Origin: Coriaria nepalensis
Lineage: Eukaryota > Streptophyta > Magnoliopsida > Cucurbitales > Coriariaceae
Length of the DNA: 64,000 bases
Reading direction: 5' to 3'
Assembly (NCBI GenBank): GCA_027186245.1
Contig: CP114496.1
Coordinates: 8,334,001-8,398,000 of the forward strand
In this document: one piece after another, positions 1-10,858 of the stretch
Numbering within the stretch: the stretch's first letter is position 1
How the letters are laid out: every line of letters begins with the position of its first letter
Program-made: the position numbers and the translations under genes
Notes under the pieces: model-generated
Databases searched by the model: none
Told to the model about the DNA's origin: nothing
What the model saw: the letters and a program-made list of their open reading frames with translations, nothing else

Positions 1-659
1 TAAATGTGTCGAACTCGGTGGTCACGAATGCATAGTTCATGAGTGTCTTTCTTCACATAGTCTACTTCTCCAAAACCATGAGCTTGAAAGGCGGCAAAAA
101 CCGCAAAAGGAAGAGCATGCATTACTACTCAAGCAAAAGAACAAAAGGTTAATTTTATTTATGCACCACTAAACATTAATTGGTCATTCATTTGACCCAA
201 GAAAAAATCCTTCCAAGTATAATCTATAGCTTAGTTTCACATCACTTTATAGTCAGGTTCAAAACTTGTAAGCGAGATATTTTTGGGATGAGGACCTATT
301 TAAAAATTATAACTTCAATTTAATAAAAAATTAATTATATATATATCATTTTCAAATTAATTATATATGTAATTAATTTCTATTGAACTAGTCGACTAAG
401 TTTATTTAGAAAAATATCCCTTTAAGGTCGGATAGAGGTTTCATGTTCGTGCATGTATCATGATCATGTCTAGTATTCAATTGTTATGATTTTATTTTTT
501 ATATGTTAGGTTGATTGAGTTCTTGATTATGGGCTAAAAAAAATTATTCTAAGATATATTTTACGTTGTCCTCTCGGTTATGCTGATGGTCAAATAAATA
601 GTAGCGTTTCGGTTCAAGATTTCATACAATTATATATCTCTAAAGTTTCATATATATTA

Positions 660-1386
660 GGTGAAATTATGATAAACCCCAAAAGTTAGCACACATTATA
701 ATGGAGACTAAAATTTATAGTAACTATAATGAATATTTAATTTTAAATTTAAACTATAATAATCCAAATTTTCATTAAAAATGATTGAGAATATTCATGT
801 GCAGTTATATGTCCGTTAAGTGATTCTTAAAATTATAAATTTGATCAAATTTAAAATTTTTATTTCTATCTTTAGCCCTTTCATTTAAAATTTGATATTT
901 TTTAATCAATTTTCTTTTTTTAAATTTCTTCATTTCCACCACACCGGCTACTACCACCCTAAATCGCTGCCGTTACCATCACCCTTCCCATCATTGCTAC
1001 TGCCACTCATAAAAATTTAATATTTTAATATAAAATGAACGAGAGAGAAAATTATATTATTAATTATCTTTTGTCAGCGGCAGCAGTGGCGAGGAGAGTG
1101 GTGGCGGCAGTTGTAGGGTGAAAATTGAGAAAAAATAAATAAAGTTGATTAAAAAATTAATTTAAAGACGGTAAAAATATAAATAAAATTTAAAATTTGA
1201 TCAAATTTTAAATTTTAATAATCACTTAATAGATATTTAATATGTACATGATTATTTCATCAATTTTTAATAAAATTAGAGATTAATTATAATTTAAATT
1301 TAAAATTTGACATTCTTTATACTTATTAAAAATTTTGAATATTTATTATAATTTGTTAAATTTCGAGAGTTTATCTTAATTTAGAC
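660..1386. mobile_element. Foldback MITE with long inverted arms, Mutator-like
   Basis: The left half (660 to about 1015) is the imperfect reverse complement of the right half (about 1025-1386). The arms carry matching landmarks: TTAAGTGATTcTTAAAATT at about 816 against its complement near 1220, and ACCACCCTAAATCGCTGCCG against the complement of CGGCAGTTGTAGGGTG. The ends read GGTGAAATTATGATAAAC and, reversed, GTCTAAATTAAGATAAAC. They are flanked by TATATATTA (651-659) and TATATATTG (1387-1395), a 9-bp target duplication with one mismatch, as Mutator-like elements make. There is no coding capacity. The paralogous arm at 7290-7350 lacks it. Confidence 0.75.
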
Positions 1387-1962
1387 TATATATTGACGAA
1401 GACTTACTTGTAATATTGATTGTAAACCCCCATAAACAATGGTTTCCACAACAAATTGTGCTCGTGATTATCATTTATTTGTGTCTTCCCTCCTCCTTTT
1501 AACTTTCAAAAGAAAGCCTAGAGCTTATGCAATATTTAATTATATTTAACTATACATTCTAAGAAGATATTTTTAAAAGCTCCTCGTGGCTAGGCGAACC
1601 ATAAAGTATGTGGGAAGACATAATTGAGAGCCCCCACTTTTTTTTTTAGCATGCTACTATGATCTCTAATTACTTGTTAATTACGGATGTGTTACAGAGT
1701 GGGAGACTTGATTTTCTGCGAACAATAGTTTGGAGCATAAAAAGAAAGAAAGTATGTTTCAACTTACAAATGCAATAGTGCCATTTAGTTGTCATGCAGG
1801 TTTCAATTTTTCCCCTTATATTTTTTTCCCACCTCCATCGCCTTTTTTATATACCCCCACACTAACCCATCCTCTTCTCAAATCAAAACTTTTATACCTA
1901 ATAGTAGTGCTATCTCTCTCTCTCTCTCAAAGAAAAGAAACAATCAAAGAGATCTAAATCAA

Positions 1963-2244
1963 ATGGAGAAAAATCTAGCAATAATAACAAAGAGGATATT
2001 GAGGATGGTACGCATAGTTTACTTCATGGTGAGAAAAGGCATCTATCTCAAAAAGCAAGCTTATGCTTAACGTCAAGTACATGATGACAAACCAAGACCA
2101 AATCGCAGGTAAAAAGCCCTAGGGAGAACAACTTCATGCACTACCTCCGCCACCGCCACCACCAAACTGCCTCCACCACCACCTCATCCCACCTCTCCTT
2201 CATAAATCCTAACGACTTCGAGTTTAGCTGTAGCAATAGCCCCT
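1963..2244 (+). pseudogene. DUF761 gene copy A, frameshifted and cut off by copia
   Basis: This is the paralogue of the intact gene at 8885. The first 28 or so codons match (MEKNLAIITKRILRMVRIVYF against MEQNLPMITKRIWRMVRIVYF). An ATCT tandem duplication near 2040 then shifts the frame, and translation stops at TAA 2068-2070. DNA similarity to the intact copy continues to AGCAATAGCCCC at 2233-2244, then ends exactly where retrotransposon sequence starts. The last two thirds of the gene, including the C-terminal DUF761 motif, are missing and I do not see them on the far side of the retroelement. The TATA-like TTTATATACCCC upstream near 1846 is still present. Confidence 0.8.
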
Positions 2245-2430
2245 ATTAAAAAATATAGTATTTTATTTTATTAATTATTAGGGATAAAATAGTCTTTTAG
2301 TTTTCATTATTTAACTTATATATATATAGACTTTGTTGTTTAGGTTAAATCATTGTTTACATTATACATATCAATAAAACCCTAATTTCATATTTTCTTA
2401 ATTTTTTTTATTTCCTTTGATTATTTCACA
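2245..2430 (+). repeat. Probable 5' LTR of the copia element
   Basis: The stretch lies between the break in the DUF761 pseudogene and the primer-binding site. It ends in CA immediately before TGGTATCAGA, as a copia LTR should. Its left end does not read TG, so either it is mutated or the boundary is slightly off. No second LTR copy was found in the window to confirm its length. Confidence 0.5.
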
Positions 2431-2442
2431 TGGTATCAGAGC
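2431..2442 (+). other. Primer-binding site, initiator tRNA-Met
   Basis: TGGTATCAGAGC is the standard plant copia primer-binding site complementary to the 3' end of initiator tRNA-Met. It sits directly after the CA end of the LTR and about 155 bp before the gag ATG. Confidence 0.85.
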
Positions 2443-4464
2443 AAATATTCATTGGACGAAGCTTAATCTCAAACACAATTTTTGCAGGTCTAATTGATAT
2501 TCGTTATTTTTTCTATAATCTAGTATTCATTCAATTTCTATAATATGATATTTCATTTTACTTTCTTTTGCAATATAATTTTCTTTATTGTTTTATTATG
2601 GTTATTGACAGAGACGATTTACTTCAGTCTGTGAGTGTGAGGTTGGATAGAAAGAATTATTCGTATTGGAGTTATGTGATGAGAAATACTGATGAGGATA
2701 ATAAGGGTTATGCTGCTTTGGTAGATGCTTAAGAAGTAATCAATGCAAAAATTATTACTTGGATTAACAATTATATTAGTTATTTCACAGGTACACAGTT
2801 GGAAGAGTATGAGACAACAAAGGAAGATTTGGGATCATTTGCAAAAGTTATTCACTCAATCAAATTTTATAAAATAATATCAATTAAAGAATGATATACG
2901 AGCTCTTCAACAAAAGAATATGAGTATTCATAAGTTTTATTCTGCTATGATAGATCTTTGGGATCAATTCACTCTTACAGAATTGATAGAATTAAAGACA
3001 TGTGGTGCATATATTGATCGTAGAGAGCAGTAATGGTTGATACAATTTTTAATGGCAGTTTGCATTGATTTTGAAAGACCTAGAGGTTCAATTTTATATT
3101 GTTCTCCACTTCCTTCTGTTGAATCTTATTCTGAAAAGGGAATTCTTTCTACTTCTAATCCTTCTGTGTTAGCAATACCTTCTAAGCCACTCTTTAATAA
3201 TCAGAAAAAGCTTTACACAAGGGTTACTTTCGACGAGTGCAATTTCTGTTAGTAGAAAGGTCATTAGAAGGCTCAGTGTCCTATGTTGAGACAGCAGCAT
3301 CAATCACAACAGCAATCTCAAGCTTGAAATCCTAGCAACCAATCACAAACAAATGCTCATAGACCACCTCAGGGTTATAAACTACCAGAGTCTAATACTG
3401 CAGTAGTAATTTCATCAGGTCATTTCAATGATTCTCATACTCTAGCTGAGCAATTTCAAAAGTTTCTCTCCTTACAACCACAAGTTATGTCTGCTTCTCC
3501 TTTTATAGGTCAATTACCTCATAATTCTTCAAGTGTGTCATATTCTATATGGGTATTGGATTCTGGTGCTTCTCATCATATATCTCAAGATTCTTCATCT
3601 TTTGCTTCTATGTCTCCTTCATCTTCTATTTCTATCATGACTGCTGATGGCACTCCTATGCCTTTAGCATGTGTTGGTTCTATTGTCACACCTTACTTGT
3701 CTCTCCCTAATGTTTATCATATTTCGAAACTCGTCTATTATGTGATTATGATAATTTAGTCACATTTTCCTCTTCTTCTTTTTATGTGCAGGATCCGCAG
3801 TCTCAGAAGCTGATTGGGACATGCCGTAAAAAAGGGGGACTATATATTTTAGATAACTTAAAAGTGTTTGTTCTTGTTGCTACTAGTGTTGATTTATCTA
3901 CTTTTCAGTTGAATCATTCTTTTGCTAATTTTTATTTATGGCATTCTCGCCTAGATCATGTTTTATCTTCTCGTTTGAGATTTTTGACATCCACAAAGGA
4001 TTTAGAAAATTTCCAAACTTGTGATATTTTTTTTATTGTAGTAGATATAAACTGGCAAATTTTTTAGTTTTACCTTTAAAGTATTTTTATTTTTTCTTCG
4101 CAGTTTAATTTGATTAATTTCTGATGTATGACGCCAATTGGTATAACAAGATATGAATCAATTGTTGATCATTTTACCTTAACCAACTTCGAGACACTTT
4201 GAAAGCCTAACAACGTAAGTTCATAATGTTAATTTGTCCTTTTACATCCACGAATATAATTGATAATCATACTGCCTCTTAAGCAATATTATTATATTCC
4301 TACACTCTCTTACCTATTTATTAAGGAAGTACATAATTATAGACATTACGGGTACGGATTGTGAATCATAGCGAGCACTAGCTTGGAGCTAGTTAGCTCT
4401 AAAGTACCTAGATATGTGTCTAGTTCTAAAGTACCTAAATATTGTTATGTTTTGAAGCCCAAAG

Positions 4465-5075
4465 ATCGTGTGATAGCTTTTCTTAAGACAACCGAATCTT
4501 AGACTAAGGTTCAAAATATACTCTCTGTTTGTTTTATTTAACTGATTATCTTGTTAATTTTGGGTATGATTCTCTCTTTTATTTTATGATTGTGATTTTT
4601 AGGGCATTTTTATCTCTGATGATTTTTTATTATTTCTTTTGAAATTAATTTGTGATGTTAGTTTATTCTATTTTTTGATTATTTTAAGGTTCTATATTTA
4701 TATTTAGAGATATTGATCTTACTTAAGATTATTATGTTTCTTTTTTTATATTGATATAAATCGATTATGTTTTTTAGGGTTTATGCATATTTATGGAATC
4801 TTGTTCTAAGTATGATTAAGAGTGAATTTAGAGTTTTATCTTAGTTCTTGATATCTATCACAGTAGTTATAGTACTCGTCGGTCTGAGCTCTAATCTAGT
4901 TAAATTTAGATATATGAGATCTTTGAGGTTTTGTAATTCATATTATTTTTCTGTCTATTAAATATATATTCAATAGTTCTTGAATATAAAATAGATACAT
5001 TTTAAGTTTTGTTGAAGAAGTGAACATTGCATTATTGATTTAATAGATTGATGATTTGGGTAATCCGTTTGTGGA
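4465..5075 (+). repeat. Dispersed repeat, copy 1 (partner 38145-38735)
   Basis: About 600 bp aligns along its length with 38145-38735 in the same orientation. Shared landmarks in order are GCTTTTCTTAA, a stretch around TATGATTCTCTCT, TGATCTTACTT, AGGGTTTA followed by ATTTATGGAATCTT, GTTCTTGATATCTATCACA (GTTCTTGGTGTTTATCACA in the partner), CTCGTCGGTCTGA, and TATTATTTTTCTGTCTATT. No reading frame, terminal repeat or poly-A tail is evident. It lies just downstream of the copia fragment, but the partner lies inside a transporter pseudogene, so it is an independent repeat family. The class is unknown. Confidence 0.75.
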
Positions 5076-5209
5076 TCAGCGGAATAAAATTTACACATAT
5101 ATAATTGATTTGAAAAGAAAAAAGAAGTTGAAAAAATCATATATATAATTGATTTCTATTAAACTGATCTAATTTTTAAATAAATTATTTCCTCTCAATA
5201 ATTTATCGT

Positions 5210-5512
5210 ATGTATCACCTATGCCATGAACTAAGCTACAAACGGGCATTTCAGCACACAATTATTTCTCGTGTGCCACATTTTGGCCATTGCCTTTCAT
5301 CTAACCTCCATATATTGCTCCTTTATATACACTCCCACCATAACCCCTTCTTTTTCCCAAACCAAAGCAAAACATATGATTCATACCTCCCTCTAAAGAA
5401 AAGAAACAACCAATTAAGTGATCCTAAAAAAAAAATGAAGCAAAATCAACCAACGACAACGAAGAGGAGATATGGAGCATGGTTCGTATAGTTTATTTCA
5501 TGGTGAGGTGGA
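5210..5512 (+). pseudogene. DUF761 gene copy C, promoter and N-terminal stub
   Basis: This resembles the promoter, leader and first codons of the gene at 8885: CCTCCATATATTGCTCCTTT then a TTTATATACAC TATA box (about 5322), an AAAGAAACAA leader, and ATG 5435 starting MKQNQPTTTKRR. A 2-bp insertion (AGGAGATATGG in place of AGGATATGG) shifts the frame, so translation ends at TAG within 20 codons, although the DNA still matches GTATAGTTTATTTCATGGTGAG. Homology ends near 5512. This is a third, very short relic of the same gene family. Confidence 0.7.
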
Positions 5513-5519
5513 TTATAAT

Positions 5520-6367
5520 AGCTTGGTCAGGTGGATATAACAAATGAAAAAAATTACGAATTTGCATGAGTCTAGTTTTGATTAGTCTTTGTTTCTTTTG
5601 TATTCACTTTTCTAAATAATTTTTGTCCATACATGAAAAGATAAAGTTAGAAAGAAAAGTCGTAAAACTCTTATAGTGCTTCAAGCACTTCGATTCATTC
5701 TTTGAACACAATTCATAAAATAAGCAAGGAAAGATACAAAAGAGTACTTGCCAATTAAGCTTTTGAGAACTAATTGTATGCACACGAGAAAAAAAACTTG
5801 TTAAAGTTGAGATCAAACTAGTACAAATTGTCGTACAAAAGGCACATGAATAATTTGAATCATGTTTCAAACTTGGCTCGTAGAATACATCTTGTTATCA
5901 TCATGAATTGCGTTGTAGATTCTTAATGTATAAGTTAACTGTTTGATTTACATTACTCTAGCCCTCTTCTATCTATTGAAGTATGTGTCATATTTTTCAT
6001 TGATCAGATCCGTCTAGGAATTTTTCTAATTTCATTTACTATAGATTGTGTAAATTCATATGTTCGGTTTATCTCAGATTAGATAAAAGTTAAATAATAA
6101 AACCAATAGTTTAATTACACATGTTTACTCGTTACTCAAATCTCAATTCACCTCATGTTTACCCTTGTCCAATTACTATGGGGCTTAACACAAATTAAGG
6201 GAACATTTCTTAATTACTTTTCTTAGAGAAAAGGGGAGTTTATAACTTATATAAGCATGTGTCAAATTACAAATTACAACCTTTGGTTTTACCTAGCTAA
6301 TGCATGGCTGTCTACATTATCTTACGGTACAAGTGAAAGAGTGAAAGACAGCTGATATATACATTGT

Positions 6368-6405
<38 letters not shown>

Positions 6406-6470
6406 GTTACTTTATTTGGTAAATACATGCATGCAAGTGATATTTTAATAAGTTTGAGGAGTGTTGTGGT
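5520..6470. other. Intergenic, no gene recognised
   Basis: AT-rich sequence between a pseudogene stub and duplication unit B. The only longer open frame (minus strand, 5604-5870) has no recognisable motif, and neither sequence nor context supports it. A long AT repeat lies at 6371-6401. Confidence 0.5.
6371..6401. repeat. (AT)n microsatellite
   Basis: An uninterrupted run of AT dinucleotides about 30 bp long. Confidence 0.95.
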
Positions 6471-7737
6471 TGGAAGATTCGAACTATGTATTTTATGGAC
6501 ACAAGTGTTAGATTGTGTAATAAAATTAAGGGAAAGGGAATTGAATTTGTCGAATTGAGTGGTCATAAAAGCATAGTTCATGAGTGTGTCTTTCTTCACA
6601 TAGATTACTTCTCGATCGAAAACCATGAGCTTGGAAGGCGGCAAAACCGCAAAAGGAAGAGCCTTTCTCAAGGAAAAGAACAAAAGCTTAATTTTTATTT
6701 ATGCAACCATTTTGATTTCCGTCTCTCCCACTAAACCTTATATGTATAATCTATAGCTTACTTTCACATTATTTTATTATAGGTTCAAAGTGTTGTCTAT
6801 AAGTAATCTAGAAATTTGAATTTTCATTTAAAAATTAATTGACAATCAGTGTGATATTGTTTTGAGTCTATATATGAACTTTTTTAAATGTATGATATGA
6901 AGCATGTATAACAGTTAATGTAATCACGTATTAAATCTAACTCTAATACTATTTAGATATTTAAATTTTTACCTCAAAGTTAATTAATAATAAAATAAGT
7001 AATTCATTTTTTTTATATACTAATTTTTCAAAAACTGCATTTCATATTTAAAATATATTCTCTATATATAATATATAATGACGTAACAAACTAAATTTTA
7101 TAACAACTACAGAATTACTTTCATATAGCATCCCTCGTGACAATTTACTTCCATATATAACCTATAGCTCAATTTCACATCACTTTATAGCTAGCTAGGT
7201 TCAAAACCTTTAAGGTCCGATGTGTTCATGCATCTATCATTATCATATCTTGTATTTATGTGTTCTCTTGATCATGTTAATGGTCGAGGGAAGAATAGTA
7301 GCGGTTCGGTTCAAGATTTCGTACAAGTATCATCTCTAAACCGCATGAACAATGGTTTTCCACAACAAATTGTGCTTTTGATTAGAACTGGAAGTCTAGC
7401 TTCCTTCCTCTTTTAACTTCTAAAAGCTAGCTAGAGTAGAAAGCTTAAAGCTTTAAAGCTTAAAGCATATGCAATATTTAATTATACATTCTAATTATAA
7501 GAAGATATTTTTAAAACTTCCTCGTGGTTAGGCGAACTATAATAAAACATGTGGGAAAACATAATTGAGAGCCCCCAGTTTTTCTGTATACGTACTAACG
7601 TACTCGATACGGTATCCATTAAAGCAGATCATCAGGTTCCTCAAGCTTGTACTAATGGCCATATGACCAGGCCAGCCCCACTCATTAGGCTGGCTAGGTA
7701 GTTGCCTAAGACTCCAAAATAAAAGAGGCCCCTAAAT

Positions 7738-7739
<2 letters not shown>

Positions 7740-7769
<30 letters not shown>
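7740..7769. repeat. (TA)n microsatellite
   Basis: About 30 bp of alternating TA, inside the portion of duplication unit B that has no match in unit A. Confidence 0.95.
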
Positions 7770-7773
<4 letters not shown>

Positions 7774-8773
7774 TTCAAGCTAACTAAAATATGTCTTAAT
7801 TTTGTTAGTCACCCACAGCCCATGAAAGAAAGAAAGGTTATAAATCTGGTGATTAAAGCTAACTTAGGGACTCCCTAAAAATGAATAATGAACTTTTGTT
7901 TCTTTTGTTTTTATTAACATCTGTTTTTTTTCTCCCTACTTTCGTTCTTCTTCTTCCCATTCTCTCAAAAAGAACAAAAATTTCTTTCTTCCCAAGACAG
8001 ACCCCACTGTCCCACCCATCTTCGTCCTCTTCTCCCTGCAACTCCAACTCCCTAATCCATTACCATTTTTTTTTACTATTCTACTACTTTTCTTTGTAAA
8101 TTATAACACTCTCATCTTTCTCTAATCTCTCTTCCAAGCTATCCCTCTAAAAGTAAATCAAATTTCTTAAAATCCCAAATTAAAGTATAATGTTATCAAT
8201 CGAAAAAAAAAAAATTGTTATACACTTGAATATAAAAACAATCGGTAATTTTGTATTGGAAAAGGTAAGAAAAGTGATTTTTAAATAAAGTATATATATA
8301 GATAGGTGAAAAGTGGTTGGGGATAACGAATATCCTCGCTTGATTATATTATGTTCCGAGTTCGAGTCACTATAGAAAAATATAAGAATATCGATCTCGC
8401 TTTAAAAAAACATTAAAAAGAAATTTATAAAAAAAAACCTCATTTTTTAATCTCTCGTAAGGCCTCCAAAAACATTGAGCCGGCCTGCATACGACGTCGT
8501 AACCAATTCATTAGCCTGCTAATATGAACTCTTAAAGTAGCTAGATGCGTATCTAAGTTTTCATTAAACAAAACCTAAGGATGTGTTACAAAGTGGGGGA
8601 CATGAATTTCTTCGAACAATTGTCTATAGTAAAAAAAGAAAAAAGAAAAAGTAGGTTTCAATTTACAAATGCAATAGTGCCATTTAGTTGTCATGTACAT
8701 GGGCCTAGTTTTCAAAATGGCATTTAGGTCAATTTTTCCACTCATAGTTTTCTTTAACCTCCATCTCCTCCTT

Positions 8774-8779
8774 TATATA
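8774..8779 (+). promoter_or_regulatory. TATA box of the DUF761 gene
   Basis: TATATA within CCTTTATATACCCCCACAC, 111 bp before the start codon. The same context is kept in the two pseudogene copies near 1846 and 5322. A CT repeat follows at about 8836-8851 in the leader. Confidence 0.7.
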
Positions 8780-8884
8780 CCCCCACACTAAACCATCCTC
8801 TTCTCAAATCAAAACTTATATACCAAAGAGTAGTGGTCTCTCTCTCTCTCTCAGAAAAGAAACAATCAAAGAGATCTAAATCAA

Positions 8885-9478
8885 ATGGAGCAAAATCTAC
8901 CGATGATAACAAAGAGGATATGGAGGATGGTACGTATAGTTTACTTCATGGTGAGAAAAGGCATCTCAAAGAGCAAGCTCATGCTTAACGTCAAGTACAT
9001 GATGACAAAACGTGGTAAAATTGCCAGTAAAGCCCTCGGAAATTTCATGCTCCACCTCCACCACCACCATAACCAGACAGCCTCCGACACTACCACCAGC
9101 ACCGCTTCATCCCATCTCTCCTTCATAAACCCTAACGACTTCGAGTTCAGCTGCAGCAATAGCCCCGCCTTCCCCGCCTTCCACCTCCGCAAGCGCCGCG
9201 GCCACCATCAGTCTTTCGATACCATTGAGGATGACATGGCGACAATTAAAGCAGTTAAGGCCGCATTGGAGATGATGAGCAATGATCTGTCCGTTGAGGC
9301 TTCCCCGGCCCTTCCCGGGTTTGGGCGAACCCCCATGGTCACCCGACAACTAAGGGTTACTGACTCACCATTTCCCTTGAGTGACATTCATAACAATGGT
9401 GATGAGAGTTGTCACGTGGACAAAGCTGCCGAGGATTTTATTAATAGGTTTTACAAACAATTGAGGTCGCAAAATTAA
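8885..9478 (+). CDS. DUF761 domain protein, ACRE146-like
   Basis: A single-exon gene for 197 residues with no known biochemical activity. The N-terminus (MEQNLPMITKRIWRMVRIVYFM) is basic and hydrophobic. It is followed by a His-rich stretch near residues 59-62, a basic patch (HLRKRRGHH) near 100-108, and a C-terminal DUF761 motif (VDKAAEDFINRFYKQL) at about residues 177-192. This arrangement is typical of plant proteins named Avr9/Cf-9 rapidly elicited protein 146 or cotton-fibre expressed protein, which are often stress or elicitor responsive (family knowledge). The start is the first ATG after the TATA box and is shared with the two broken copies at 1963 and 5435. This is the only intact member of the local array. 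Whether it is expressed cannot be read from the sequence. Confidence 0.88.
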   Translation: MEQNLPMITKRIWRMVRIVYFMVRKGISKSKLMLNVKYMMTKRGKIASKALGNFMLHLHHHHNQTASDTTTSTASSHLSFINPNDFEFSCSNSPAFPAFHLRKRRGHHQSFDTIEDDMATIKAVKAALEMMSNDLSVEASPALPGFGRTPMVTRQLRVTDSPFPLSDIHNNGDESCHVDKAAEDFINRFYKQLRSQN

Positions 9479-10848
9479 TTTGTCTTCCACATGGCTATTG
9501 TTCTATCTGAAGTTTTGCTGTTCTTCTTTTTGATAATAATATGTCTCAGTATAAACAATACAATAAAGTACGAATTAATTTGCAACATGAATTTCCTTTT
9601 TTCATATATATATATATATATATATATATTATTTTTTTTTTCATTTTACAAACTAAACACTTATATATCTTATCAGTAATCTTTCATATATCTACATATA
9701 CTAATATATATTAGATTTAATAATTAATTTCGTGTAGTAATCTCTCTTTCTCGAATAATTTATCTTTCTTGAATTTGGATTTGGATTTAGTTAAACAAGT
9801 CATTCAAGTCTATATGATAGTTGACATATCAGATATTAACGGTGGATTTATATTGATCCGGACGGAATTGAGAGTTAATATGTTATTTTTTATAGATATT
9901 ATGAATAATTAGATCATATATTTATAATTTCTTAAAAAATACAAAAATAAAATCTAATAGTTTATATTTATTTCAGATTAATATCTGTAAAAATAATAAA
10001 TCAGTCCCTCCTTATTTGGGACCGAATCCAAGTCCCCTTTTCTCTAGATTTTTTTTTATAGAGTCCGAGCCAAGCATTCAAGGTACGATACTGTACAAAG
10101 ATCGATTCCGACAAAGTTGTCTTTGAGATAAATAAAGTTTATTGGTGTTTTAATTGCCGTAACAATATGTTTTACATTATTAATGTTCCATCACTTACCA
10201 AAAAGAAGTTTGGCAGATGGGAAAGAAATAAACTATAATATTATGTTTTAATTAATTGTATATATGCACACCTAATATATACTTTAAATATAAATATTGT
10301 TTAATTTGTTTATAATCTGAATCTAAGCTGGAAATATACAGCCATGCATGCAGTCCAAATTGAAAGATAGACGTTGTCAAATTGATCAGTAAATAATTGA
10401 ATTTGCTAGCACACGCTGCATGTAGCGTCTTATTCAAACTTTCAAACACCAGTGACCAGAATCAAAACATCTTCACAGCTTTATATAAGAACCAGTACCA
10501 CCTTTAAAAGTGAACTAATCATATCATGTATAACGCAATTAATTGGTATGACAAATTGTTAAGATGATCATTGGCAACTCATACTAAAGTATGGATGGGT
10601 GTGGCCGTTTCAAATTCAGACCTCTATATAAATATGTAATTTAACCATATAGTATATGATATGTATTTATATACTACACAAACACTAAAAAAATGATTAA
10701 GTGAGAATCAATGTGACCCTCATAATAGTAAACTCAATATATATGTGTGTGTTGGCCCTCAATAAAGAAGCAATCATACTTTAAATCGCCTTTAATTATT
10801 GTCCTCTACTTTTCCTTGTAATATTGCTCTTGTTTTTTACTAGTTTAA
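9479..10848. other. Intergenic, AT-rich
   Basis: It starts with the probable 3' UTR of the DUF761 gene and a (TA)n tract at 9604-9629. After that I see no coding signal, RNA gene or repeat structure that I can support. Confidence 0.5.
9604..9629. repeat. (TA)n microsatellite
   Basis: Alternating TA dinucleotides about 26 bp long, downstream of the DUF761 gene. Confidence 0.95.
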
Positions 10849-10858
10849 TCATAAGGGC

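Larger units (their letters stand above)
1..2244. repeat. Segmental duplication unit A (paired with 6480-9480)
   Basis: This arm matches 6480-9480 piecewise and in the same order. The block at about 1-180 matches 6545-6715, including the shared words CATAGTTCATGAGTG and CCATGAGCTTG. 415-480 matches 7200-7260, 590-640 matches 7290-7340, 1435-1530 matches 7345-7430, and the promoter and start of the DUF761 gene at 1690-2244 match 8580-9165. The arms differ by point changes and indels and by a foldback element at 660-1386 present only here. The unit ends abruptly where the copia sequence begins. Alignment was by eye, so the edges are approximate. Confidence 0.8.
2245..4075 (+). mobile_element. 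Decayed Ty1-copia retrotransposon, 5' part only
   Basis: In order this shows a likely 5' LTR (2245-2430), a primer-binding site, a gag-like reading frame from ATG 2598 (LDRKNYSYWSYVMRN is typical of the copia gag N-terminus), a CX2CX4HX4C zinc knuckle near 3238-3279, a protease with the DSGASHHIS active-site motif at about 3565-3590, and a GAG-pre-integrase region (LYILDNL and LWHSRLDH) at about 3840-3975. There are many lesions: TAA at 2730-2732 in gag, three stops inside the zinc knuckle, and frame changes before the protease and the pre-integrase domain. Integrase, reverse transcriptase, RNase H and a 3' LTR are not visible, so the element is truncated and inactive. Confidence 0.85.
6480..9480. 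repeat. Segmental duplication unit B (paired with 1-2244)
   Basis: Second arm of the duplication, with the same order of landmarks as unit A but with the complete DUF761 gene at its end. At 7290-7350 it lacks the foldback element that interrupts unit A. It has its own additions: a (TA)n tract at 7740-7769 and a stretch at about 7580-8570 that I could not match in unit A. Confidence 0.75.

Noticed and set aside
5604..5870. Minus-strand 88-codon frame
   Set aside because: Cys/Phe-rich translation of AT-rich DNA, with no homologue recognised and no promoter signal.
6312..6683. Minus-strand 123-codon frame
   Set aside because: It runs through an AT microsatellite (Tyr-Ile repeats), so its length comes from the repeat.
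8300..8420. Possible tRNA-derived SINE: GAGTTCGAGTC resembles a pol III B box near 8358
   Set aside because: No convincing A box, no poly-A or target repeats, and only one motif hit in a short stretch.
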